From NCBI RefSeq assembly GCF_030486595.1, contig NZ_JAUJZH010000002.1, forward strand, positions 310,001 to 374,000: 64,000 nucleotides of DNA, given 5' to 3'. Source of the DNA: Variovorax ginsengisoli (GTDB taxonomy: Bacteria; Pseudomonadota; Gammaproteobacteria; Burkholderiales; Burkholderiaceae_C). Both the position numbers and the translations under genes were made by a program. The notes under the pieces are model-generated. The model had not been told where the DNA came from. It saw nothing but the letters and a program-made list of their open reading frames with translations, and ran no database searches. Every line of letters begins with the position of its first letter. Position 1 is the stretch's first letter. Positions 18,422 to 25,182 of the stretch are shown one piece after another.

Positions 18422-19063
18422 ATGAGAAAAGCGCGCAATGTCTTCTACGTGGTGGACGACCACCCGATGATGAGAGACGCCATTGCCCTGATGCTGCGTC
18501 GGCTGCAGCCGGCGGCGGGCATCGTCGAGATCGATCGTCTCGACAAGCTGGCCGGCGCGGTCGAGCGCAACGGCGCCGCCGACCTGATCTGCCTCGACCT
18601 CAACCTGCCCGACACCAAGGGCTGCGACGGCGTCGAGGCGGCGCGGCGCGAGCACCCCGAGGTGCCGATCGCGGTCTACTCCGCGCTGCCCGCGGCCGAC
18701 ATGGAGGCGCTGTGCCTCTCGGCCGGCGCCGACATCTACATCGAGAAGGCTTCCGATGCCGCCGGCCTCATCAAGGGCCTGCGCAGCGTGCTGAAGTCGG
18801 AACAGGACAAGGACGAAGCGCCGGCCGCCGCACCCGAGGGCAGCGCCGGCCTGACCCGGCGCCAGGTCCAGCTGGTGCAGCTGATCGCCGAGGGGCTGGG
18901 CAACCGCGAGATGGCCGAGCGGCTCGAGATCAGCGAGGACACGGTCAAGGTCCACATGTGGCGCCTGTACCGCCGCATCGGCGTCAACAGCCGGACCCAG
19001 GCGCTGCACTACGCGCGCACCAACGGCCACCTGGCCTCGAACGCACTCGCCGCCGTCGCCTGA
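18422..19063 (+). CDS. NarL/FixJ-type response regulator
   Basis: The 213-residue protein has a receiver domain (D12/D13 acidic pocket in VVDDHPMMRDA, phospho-acceptor D59 in ICLDLNLPD, K109 in YIEKA). An Ala/Glu-rich linker leads to a LuxR-type helix-turn-helix (LTRRQVQLVQLIAEGLGNRE, then SEDTVKVHMWRLYRRIGVNSR). It should bind DNA when phosphorylated. No cognate histidine kinase lies next to it, so it is an orphan within this window. The ATG at 18422 is chosen because the receiver begins right after it; an in-frame ATG at 18344 would add a non-family tail. Confidence 0.88.
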   Translation: MRKARNVFYVVDDHPMMRDAIALMLRRLQPAAGIVEIDRLDKLAGAVERNGAADLICLDLNLPDTKGCDGVEAARREHPEVPIAVYSALPAADMEALCLSAGADIYIEKASDAAGLIKGLRSVLKSEQDKDEAPAAAPEGSAGLTRRQVQLVQLIAEGLGNREMAERLEISEDTVKVHMWRLYRRIGVNSRTQALHYARTNGHLASNALAAVA

Positions 19064-19138
19064 GCACGGGCCGCCGCGGCCCGGCTGTACCATCCTGCCG
19101 CAGGGCGTCAGTCGGACGCTCGCCACTCAGGAGAACCC

Positions 19139-19675
19139 ATGATCGGACGACGATTCCTTGCCCTCGCGCTGGCGAGCCTGCTGGCGGCCTGTGCGAGCCC
19201 GGTGACCGTCAAGACCGACTTCGACGCCAAGACCAATTTCGGCGCCCTGCGCAGCTACAGCTGGATCGCCGAGCCGGCGGGCGACCCGGCGCTGGTGCCG
19301 CAGAGCGTCATCCAGGGCGTCGACACCCGGCTGCAGGCGCGCGGCTGGAAGCGGGTCGCCGACGGCGAGGTGCATGTCTCCGCCCACGTGACCACGCGCG
19401 ACGGCCAGACCTTCAACAACTTCTACAGCGGCATCGGCCACGACCTGCGCTGGCTGGGCGTCAGCGGCGCGCGCGACAGCGTGACCATGTCGGTCGACAA
19501 CTACCGGGCCGGCACGCTGGTGGTCGACATGTTCGACGCCAAGAGCCGGCGCGCGATCTGGCGCGGCAGTGCGGAAGGCGTGCTGCCCGACGATCCGTCG
19601 CGGCTCGACGCCACGGTGCAGCGCACGCTCGACCGCTTGTTCGCCGACTTCCCGCCGGGCGCCCCGAAACGCTAG
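19139..19675 (+). CDS. DUF4136 lipoprotein
   Basis: The 178-residue lipoprotein has the lipobox SLLAAC (Cys18). Its body follows the DUF4136 pattern: KTDFDAKTNFGALRSYSWI, a repeated I-Q-x-V-D-x-R-L-xx-R-G-W helix, HVSAHVTT, YRAGTLVVDMFDAKSRRAIWRG and a final helix LDRLFADFPPG. These proteins face the periplasm and have no established function. AGGAG lies upstream of the ATG. The last 4 bases overlap the convergent neighbour. Confidence 0.85.
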   Translation: MIGRRFLALALASLLAACASPVTVKTDFDAKTNFGALRSYSWIAEPAGDPALVPQSVIQGVDTRLQARGWKRVADGEVHVSAHVTTRDGQTFNNFYSGIGHDLRWLGVSGARDSVTMSVDNYRAGTLVVDMFDAKSRRAIWRGSAEGVLPDDPSRLDATVQRTLDRLFADFPPGAPKR

Positions 19676-20085
19676 CGCGGCTGGCAGGCGGCGCGGATCA
19701 GCCGCTGGGTCGGGTTCGGCTCGACGTCGCGGAACAGCATCGGCTGGGGGTTGGCGCCGTAGTCGACCGTGGACGTCGGGGACCCGCGCCACAGCGGCAC
19801 GGCATAGAAGGTCGCCTCCACGTAGGAGGCCTTGCGGGCCCGGCAGTCGAACACCACCCGGGATTCGTAGGAGCGGTAGGGCAGTCCGTCCCAGTTGCGC
19901 CGCTCGGCGGCACGGCTCACGCGGACGTTCATCGTCTTGAGCGTGCCGTCGGCGCGCACCGCGACCGGATCGACCTCGACCGTGTCGACGGCGGGATCGG
20001 CCGGGTTGCCCGTGACGGTGAACCAGGGGGACTGCGCCTGGGCCTGGCAGGCGAACAATCCGAACAACACGAACCACCTTCTCAC
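19672..20085 (-). CDS. Secreted protein, surface-adhesin E-like domain
   Basis: The 137-residue product has a cleavable signal (FVLFGLFACQAQAQS) and a single beta-rich domain. A typical pattern is visible: VDTVEVDPVAVRADGTLKTM, then RSYESRVVFDCRARKASYVE, resembling the adhesin E (PF16747) group of small periplasmic or surface proteins. Two cysteines in the mature part (FDCRARK and the C-terminal AACQPR) could form a disulfide. Assignment to the adhesin E family is from pattern only. It is convergent with, and overlaps by 4 bases, the DUF4136 gene. Confidence 0.6.
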   Translation of the reverse strand: MRRWFVLFGLFACQAQAQSPWFTVTGNPADPAVDTVEVDPVAVRADGTLKTMNVRVSRAAERRNWDGLPYRSYESRVVFDCRARKASYVEATFYAVPLWRGSPTSTVDYGANPQPMLFRDVEPNPTQRLIRAACQPR

Positions 20086-20145
20086 GTCGAGAAATCTCCG
20101 CCGGCGATGAATTTTCGATTCTAGCCAGCGCCGGCTGCGCGCCGC

Positions 20146-21957
20146 TTACGTGAGTCTGACCACCTCCGGGTCGTCGGCGTCCGCATGCAGCCGCTCGACT
20201 TCGGCGGCGCGCCGCGTGAGCACCGCGCGCTGGTTGATGTAGCCCTTGTCGGTGATCTCGCCGGCATCGATGTCGGGCGGCGCGCCCAGCACCAGCGCCC
20301 GCACCGGGGATTGCGAGGAGCCGGCGCCGGCATCGCGCAGCGCGCGCATCACGCCGAGCAGGGCGGCGTGCAGGGCCTCGCGCGGTTGCGTCGCGGCCTG
20401 CGGGCTGGCGAACACCAGCAGCCCGATCTCGCTGCGGTCGTGGCCCGTGACCACGATGTCCTGCACCAGCGGCGCCAGCCGCGACACCAGGTCGACCCGC
20501 AGCGTGCCGACCGAGACCCAGGTGCCGCTGGCGAGCTTGAAGTCCTCGGCCACGCGGCCGTGGAACATCACGCCGCGCTCGGGCCGCGCCGGATCCGCCA
20601 GGTAGCCGGCGTCGCCGATCCGGTAGTAGCCCTCGTCGTCGAAGGCCTCGGCGGTCTCGCGCGGCGCGTTGCGGTAGCCCGGGAACACCGACACGCCCTT
20701 GACCCGCATCTCCAGCTTGTCGCCGTTGGGCACGAACTTCAGCTCCAGGCCCGGCAGCGGCGCGCCGATGCAGCCGGCACCGTCGAGCCGCCAGTGCGCC
20801 GAGGTGATGGCCGGCGAGGTCTCGGTGGCGCCCCACGAGGTGGTGAGCCACAGCGACTGCCCGGGCCGCACGCGCCGCGCGACCGCCTCCAGCCGCTGCC
20901 AGGTCGACGGCGCCAGCGCCGCCGCGGCATAGAAGGCCAGCCGCAGCCGCGACATCACCTCGGCCGCCAGCGCATCATCGGCTTCCAGGAAGGGCAGCAG
21001 CATGTCGAAGCCGCGCGGCACGTTGAACAGCAGCGTCGGGCGCACTTCGCGCAGGTTGCGCAAGGTCTTCTCGATCAGTCCCGGCGCCGGCCGGCCCTCG
21101 TCGATGTAGAGCGCACCGCCATGGCACAGCACCATGTGCAGGTTGTGGTTGCCGCCGAAGGTATGGCTCCACGGCAGCCAGTCGACCAGAACCGGCTTCT
21201 CGTCGTCCAGGAAGCGCCAGGTCTGCGCCATCATCTGCTGGTTGGCGCACAGCATGCGGTGGGTGTTGATCACCACCTTGGGACGCCCGGTCGAGCCCGA
21301 GGTCAGCAGGTACTTGGCATGGTCGTCGGGCAGGATCGCCTCGAAGGCCTGCATCACCGCCGGCGTCTCGGGCGTCTGCAGCAGGCGCTCGAAGGACAGT
21401 GCGCCCGGCACGGTGTCGGCATGCCGGCTGAAGACCCGCGCCGCGTCGAGCGAGAGGCCGTCGAGCGCGGCGCCGTAGAGCCTGGCGTCCGAGGCATAGA
21501 CCAGCGCCGGGTCGAGTGCGCGCAGCATGCCGTGCAGCCGCGCCGGATCCTTGGCCATGCGCGAGTAGGCGCTCGACAGCGAGCAGGCCGTGCGGCCGAT
21601 GTGCAGGGTCGCCAGCATCAGCACGGCATGGTCGATCGCGTTGTCGGACAGGATCACCACCGGCCGCCCTGCCGGCACGCCCAGGTCGAGCAGGCCCTGT
21701 GCCACCGCGCCCACGGCCTGGCGCAGCGCGCGGTAGTCGAGCCGGCGCCAGCCCTCGCCGCTGTCGTCGCGCTCGGCCAGCGCGATCGCGTCGGGCGTCT
21801 CGCGGGCCCAGCGCTCGAGCCACTCGCCGACGCAGCGGGCGTAGGGCCGCAGCGCCACCGGCGAGCGCAGGGCGAAGGAGCCGTCGTCGAAGTCGATGCG
21901 CAGCGCGCGCGGCGGCGCGATCTGGCGCGCGTCGTCCAGGAAGCCGTTGGGGGCCAT
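20146..21957 (-). CDS. AMP-forming acid-CoA ligase, feruloyl-CoA synthetase-like
   Basis: The 603-residue adenylate-forming enzyme has the P-loop-like YLLTSGSTGRPKVVINTH, the A5 region TTSWGATETSPAIT and the hinge/A8 region YYRIGDAGYLADP. The closing part (DFKLASGTWVSVGTLR) is that of feruloyl-CoA synthetases, which lack the standard C-terminal lysine motif. It should make a CoA thioester from a carboxylic acid with ATP. The aromatic substrate of true feruloyl-CoA synthetases cannot be assumed. It is the third gene of the operon with the dehydrogenase and BKACE genes, 41 bases after the dehydrogenase stop. The ATG at 21957 starts a family-like N-terminus (FLDDARQIAPPRA). Confidence 0.82.
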   Translation of the reverse strand: MAPNGFLDDARQIAPPRALRIDFDDGSFALRSPVALRPYARCVGEWLERWARETPDAIALAERDDSGEGWRRLDYRALRQAVGAVAQGLLDLGVPAGRPVVILSDNAIDHAVLMLATLHIGRTACSLSSAYSRMAKDPARLHGMLRALDPALVYASDARLYGAALDGLSLDAARVFSRHADTVPGALSFERLLQTPETPAVMQAFEAILPDDHAKYLLTSGSTGRPKVVINTHRMLCANQQMMAQTWRFLDDEKPVLVDWLPWSHTFGGNHNLHMVLCHGGALYIDEGRPAPGLIEKTLRNLREVRPTLLFNVPRGFDMLLPFLEADDALAAEVMSRLRLAFYAAAALAPSTWQRLEAVARRVRPGQSLWLTTSWGATETSPAITSAHWRLDGAGCIGAPLPGLELKFVPNGDKLEMRVKGVSVFPGYRNAPRETAEAFDDEGYYRIGDAGYLADPARPERGVMFHGRVAEDFKLASGTWVSVGTLRVDLVSRLAPLVQDIVVTGHDRSEIGLLVFASPQAATQPREALHAALLGVMRALRDAGAGSSQSPVRALVLGAPPDIDAGEITDKGYINQRAVLTRRAAEVERLHADADDPEVVRLT

Positions 21958-21998
21958 GTGCGTGTCTCCAGGCCGCTGTCGGGCCTTGTGGTCTTGTC

Positions 21999-22964
21999 TT
22001 ATTCGAGCGTGGCCGAGGCGGCCTTGGCGCGGATCAGGTCCAGCAGCAGGGCGTCGCGCGCCGCTTCGAGGTCGGCGCTGCGCCGCCCGCCCAGTTCGTC
22101 GGCCATGCCATCGGCCACCTGGCGCTTGAGCTCGGCCGTCATCGAGGGAGCGCCGAGGTCGTGCCACCAGTCCTCGATCGGCCCGCCCAGGTGGTCGAGC
22201 AGGTGCGCGATGCCGCCGGCGCCGCCCGACAGGTGCAGGTTCATGAACGGGCCCATCAGCGCCCAGCGCAGGCCCGGGCCGTGCGCGATCGCGGTGTCGA
22301 TGTCGGCGACCGAGGCCACGCCCTGCTCGACCAGGTGGAAGGCCTCGCGCCACAGCGCCGCCTGCAGCCGGTTCGCGATGTGGCCCTTGACCTCGCGCCG
22401 GACGTGGATCGGGCGCTTGCCGATGGCGCTGTAGAAAGCCATGGCCCGCGCGATCGCCTCGGCCGAGGTGTGCTCGCCGCCGACCACCTCGACCAGCGGG
22501 ATCAGGTGCGGCGGGTTGAACGGACGGCCCAGCACCACGCGCCCGGGGTGCTTGCATTCGGACTGCACCGCGCTGATCGCCAGCCCCGAGGAGCTCGACG
22601 CCAGCAAGGTGGCGGGCGGCGCCGCCGCATCCATGCGGCGGAACAGGTCGATCTTGATGTCGATGCGCTCGGGGCCGTTCTCTTGCACGAAATCGGCCTG
22701 GGCGACCGCGTCCTCGAGCCGGGCGTGGAAGCGCAGCCGCTCGGGCGAGGCGCCGTCGGCGAGCCCGAAGCGGACCATCGTCGGCCAGTGCTGCGCCACC
22801 GCTTCGCGCAGCCGCGCCTCGGCGCCGGGCGAAGGGTCGGTGGCGTCGACATCGAGCCCGCGCGCCAGGAAGTAGGCGGCCCAGCTGGCGCCGATGACGC
22901 CGGTGGCGACCACCGCCACCCGTTTCACGTCCGAAGGCGTGTGGCTCATCTCGGTGCCTGTCAT
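21999..22964 (-). CDS. 3-hydroxyacyl-CoA dehydrogenase-fold enzyme, L-carnitine dehydrogenase-like
   Basis: The 321-residue protein has a Rossmann NAD-binding domain (VAVVATGVIGASWAAYFLARG; acidic residue at the end of strand 2 in DATDPSPGAE) and an all-helical C-terminal domain. SSSSGLAIS, GRPFNPPHLIPLVEVVGG and HIANRLQAALWREAFHLVE carry the expected catalytic Ser/His/Asn region. The layout fits the L-carnitine dehydrogenase subgroup, which oxidises a beta-hydroxy acid to a beta-keto acid. Coupled to the upstream BKACE this makes a logical oxidise-then-cleave pair. The first Gly of GxGxxG is Ala here. An internal ATG at 22949 is an alternative start. The gene begins 2 bases after the BKACE stop. 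Confidence 0.82.
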   Translation of the reverse strand: MTGTEMSHTPSDVKRVAVVATGVIGASWAAYFLARGLDVDATDPSPGAEARLREAVAQHWPTMVRFGLADGASPERLRFHARLEDAVAQADFVQENGPERIDIKIDLFRRMDAAAPPATLLASSSSGLAISAVQSECKHPGRVVLGRPFNPPHLIPLVEVVGGEHTSAEAIARAMAFYSAIGKRPIHVRREVKGHIANRLQAALWREAFHLVEQGVASVADIDTAIAHGPGLRWALMGPFMNLHLSGGAGGIAHLLDHLGGPIEDWWHDLGAPSMTAELKRQVADGMADELGGRRSADLEAARDALLLDLIRAKAASATLE

Positions 22965-22966
22965 GT

Positions 22967-23887
22967 TCAGTGCGGCGCGAACTCGGGCCGGGGCGCGCCG
23001 ACGCGCGGCAGGCCCATGATCTCGCGCGCCTCGGCCGGCGTGGCGGGTTCCATGTCCATCTCGCGGATGATCCGCACGATGCGCTCGGTCAGCTGCAGGT
23101 TGGTGGCCAGCTCGCCGTGCCGGTAGTAGAGGTTGTCTTCCAGGCCCACGCGCGCATGGCCGCCCAGCAGCAGCGCCGCGATGTTGGCCTCGAGCTGCGA
23201 CGGGCCGATGCCGCTGACGCCGAAGATCGCGCCCTTGGGCAGCGTGTCGACCATCATCTGCAGGTTGCGCGGCGAGTAGGGCATCGCGTTCTGGAAGTTG
23301 CGGTGCACGTTCATGACCAGGTTGATGAAGTAAGGCTCGTCGTCCAGCCCTTCCTGGATCAGCGTGGTCGTGTCCTGCAGGATGTGGGTCGGGCTGAACA
23401 CCTCCCATTCGGGCTTGATGCCGCGCGCCTTCATGCCGGCGGCCAGGGCCCGGCCCTTGGTCAGGGGCGTGTCCATGAGGATCTCGCGGCCCTCGAAGGA
23501 GAGGTTGAGCGTGGTGGCGTCGAGCGTGCACATCTCAGCGCCTGCGTCCATGCCCTTGATGCGCTCCTCGAAGGCGATCTCCCAGCGGTCGCCCGGCAGC
23601 GGCTTGACCATGTCGCCGTGCACGCCGCCGCCGGTGGAGTTGTTGATGACGATGTCGCAGCCGGCCGCGCGGATGCGGGTGTTGATGTCGCGGTAGACGT
23701 CGGCGTTGCAGGTGGCGCCGTCGTCGGGGCGGCGGGCGTGCAGGGCGACCACGCTGGCGCCGGCCCGCCAGCAGGCCACCACGTCGGCGGCGATCTCGGC
23801 GGGCTGGGTGGGCAGGTGGGGGTTCTGCGACTTGTGGGCCATGCCGCCGGTGGGGGCGATGGTCACGATCACTTTGCGCTTCGACAT
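22967..23887 (-). CDS. BKACE-family (DUF849) beta-keto acid cleavage enzyme
   Basis: The 306-residue TIM-barrel protein has the BKACE layout: [45 protein letters not shown], and the late motif [13 protein letters not shown] with a metal-binding glutamate (E250). The family condenses a beta-keto acid with acetyl-CoA, yielding acetoacetyl-CoA and a shortened product. The usual two-histidine metal motif HxHxR is ALHARR here (A48, H50), so one ligand is missing or replaced. It is the first gene of a three-gene operon and is divergent from a Crp/Fnr regulator. AGGAG precedes the ATG. Substrate unknown; a dehydrocarnitine-like acid is one possibility. Confidence 0.85.
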   Translation of the reverse strand: MSKRKVIVTIAPTGGMAHKSQNPHLPTQPAEIAADVVACWRAGASVVALHARRPDDGATCNADVYRDINTRIRAAGCDIVINNSTGGGVHGDMVKPLPGDRWEIAFEERIKGMDAGAEMCTLDATTLNLSFEGREILMDTPLTKGRALAAGMKARGIKPEWEVFSPTHILQDTTTLIQEGLDDEPYFINLVMNVHRNFQNAMPYSPRNLQMMVDTLPKGAIFGVSGIGPSQLEANIAALLLGGHARVGLEDNLYYRHGELATNLQLTERIVRIIREMDMEPATPAEAREIMGLPRVGAPRPEFAPH

Positions 23888-23990
23888 CGGTGGTCTCCTG
23901 TAAACAGCAGGGTATTATTTTTGGCCTGCATCCCCCTGGCAGTCATCGCGACGACATTTTGGATCAGGGTTTACGAGGCGAGGATCGCCC
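23888..23990. promoter_or_regulatory. Divergent control region of the BKACE operon and Crp/Fnr gene
   Basis: The 103-base region is AT-richer than its surroundings. It carries GTAAAC at 23900-23905 and its exact inverse GTTTAC at 23969-23974. The first copy sits in the symmetric CTGTAAACAG. The minus-strand reading has an AT-rich run (AAAAATAATACCC) usable as a -10 for the BKACE operon. No classical Crp or Fnr half-sites (TGTGA, TTGAT) are present. Confidence 0.4.
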
Positions 23991-24713
23991 ATGCCCCACA
24001 AGCCGCACCACCAGAGACAACACGAGTCCATTTCCCTCTCCATCCCGGGCCTGCTCGAAGTCTCGGGCTGGTTCGCCGAGCTCGATGCCGACGCCCAGGC
24101 CCGGGTGCTGGACGAGATGCGCGAGGAGCACGTGGCGGCCGGCGCGGCGCTGTGCCGGCGCGGCGAGACCCCGCTGCACTGGTACGGCACGCTCGAAGGC
24201 CTGCTCAAGTGGTCGATCACCTCGGACGACGGCCGCTCGGTGACCTTCGGCGGCCTGTCGGTGGGCAGTTGGTTCGGCGAGGGCACGCTGCTGCGCGCGG
24301 TGCCGCGCACGGCCGACATCGTCGCGCTGCGCGACAGCCGGGTGGCGGTGCTGCCGATCGAGACCTTCGAGTGGCTGCACCGCACGCAGCTGAGCTTCAA
24401 CCACTTCCTGCTGGTGCAGATCAACGAGCGGCTGCACTGGTTCATGGGCAACTACGCGGCGCAGCGCCTGCTGGACGCCGACAGCCAGGTGGCCAGGGCG
24501 ATCGCGGGGCTGTTCCACCCGTGGCTGCATCCGCTGGGGCAGGCGCACCTGGAGACCTCGCAGGAGGAGATCGCCAATCTTTCCGGGCTGTCGCGGCAGC
24601 GGTGCAACGCGGCCTTGAACCGGCTGCGGGCGGCGGGGCTGCTGCAGATCGAGTATGGGGGGATCACCGTGGTCGACCTGGAAGGGCTGCGGCGGTTCGT
24701 CGACCAGATCTGA
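23991..24713 (+). CDS. Crp/Fnr-family transcription regulator
   Basis: The 240-residue protein has an N-terminal cyclic-nucleotide-binding-type beta roll (about 20-140, ALCRRGETPLHWYGTLEGLLK, SVGSWFGEGTLLRAVPRTADI), a long dimer helix, and a winged helix (about 185-230, TSQEEIANLSGLSRQRCNAA). The cAMP arginine/serine pair of true Crp is not evident and no Fnr iron-sulfur cysteines are seen, so the effector is unknown. Its divergent position makes it the likely regulator of the BKACE operon. Confidence 0.88.
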   Translation: MPHKPHHQRQHESISLSIPGLLEVSGWFAELDADAQARVLDEMREEHVAAGAALCRRGETPLHWYGTLEGLLKWSITSDDGRSVTFGGLSVGSWFGEGTLLRAVPRTADIVALRDSRVAVLPIETFEWLHRTQLSFNHFLLVQINERLHWFMGNYAAQRLLDADSQVARAIAGLFHPWLHPLGQAHLETSQEEIANLSGLSRQRCNAALNRLRAAGLLQIEYGGITVVDLEGLRRFVDQI

Positions 24714-24741
24714 TGGCGGGCGCCGCAAGAGGCCCTGCGGC

Positions 24742-25146
24742 CTACTGGCGGCAGGCCCGGCGACGGGCGGCCTGCGCGTTGTCGCCGGCCGCCTGCGCGC
24801 GCGATTCTGGGATGACGCAGACCACGTCGCCACGGAACGCTTCGCGCCAGACGAATCCTTGCAGGCAGGTGTTCGGGCCGTAGGCTCCCGAGCCCGCCAG
24901 GCGCGTGGGCGCCGCGCGGTTCTCGGCGGCTGTCTGGGCGCGGACTTCCGGCTTCACGCAGACATGGTCGCGGGGGTCGGCTTCTCGCCAGACATAGCCT
25001 TGCGCGCAGGTGTCCGGGCCGTAGTTGCAACCGGCAGGTTGGGCCTCGGTGGCTGGCGAATGCGCGCCGAAGGCGGCGGCTGCGAGTACGACGCTGGCCC
25101 AACGCAGGGGTGCGCGAGTCAGCGGTTGCGGCAGTTGAGTCACCAT
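24742..25146 (-). CDS. Small secreted protein with two cysteine-containing repeats
   Basis: The 134-residue product has a hydrophobic signal (WASVVLAAAAFGAHSPATEA) and two tandem copies of a roughly 40-residue unit. Copy 1 is GPDTCAQGYVWREADPRDHV ending VCVKPEVR; copy 2 is GPNTCLQGFVWREAFRGDVV ending VCVIPESR. Each has two cysteines that probably form one disulfide, then an Ala/Arg-rich tail (RAQAAGDNAQAA). Similar CxxGxVWREA repeats are found in other secreted bacterial proteins, but I know no function. The start at 25146 has GGGAG spaced 6 bases away. Upstream ATGs at 25152, 25164 and 25200 are less likely. Confidence 0.7.
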   Translation of the reverse strand: MVTQLPQPLTRAPLRWASVVLAAAAFGAHSPATEAQPAGCNYGPDTCAQGYVWREADPRDHVCVKPEVRAQTAAENRAAPTRLAGSGAYGPNTCLQGFVWREAFRGDVVCVIPESRAQAAGDNAQAARRRACRQ

Positions 25147-25182
25147 GATCATCTCCCACGTCATGGCCTTCCAGTCTAGGCA

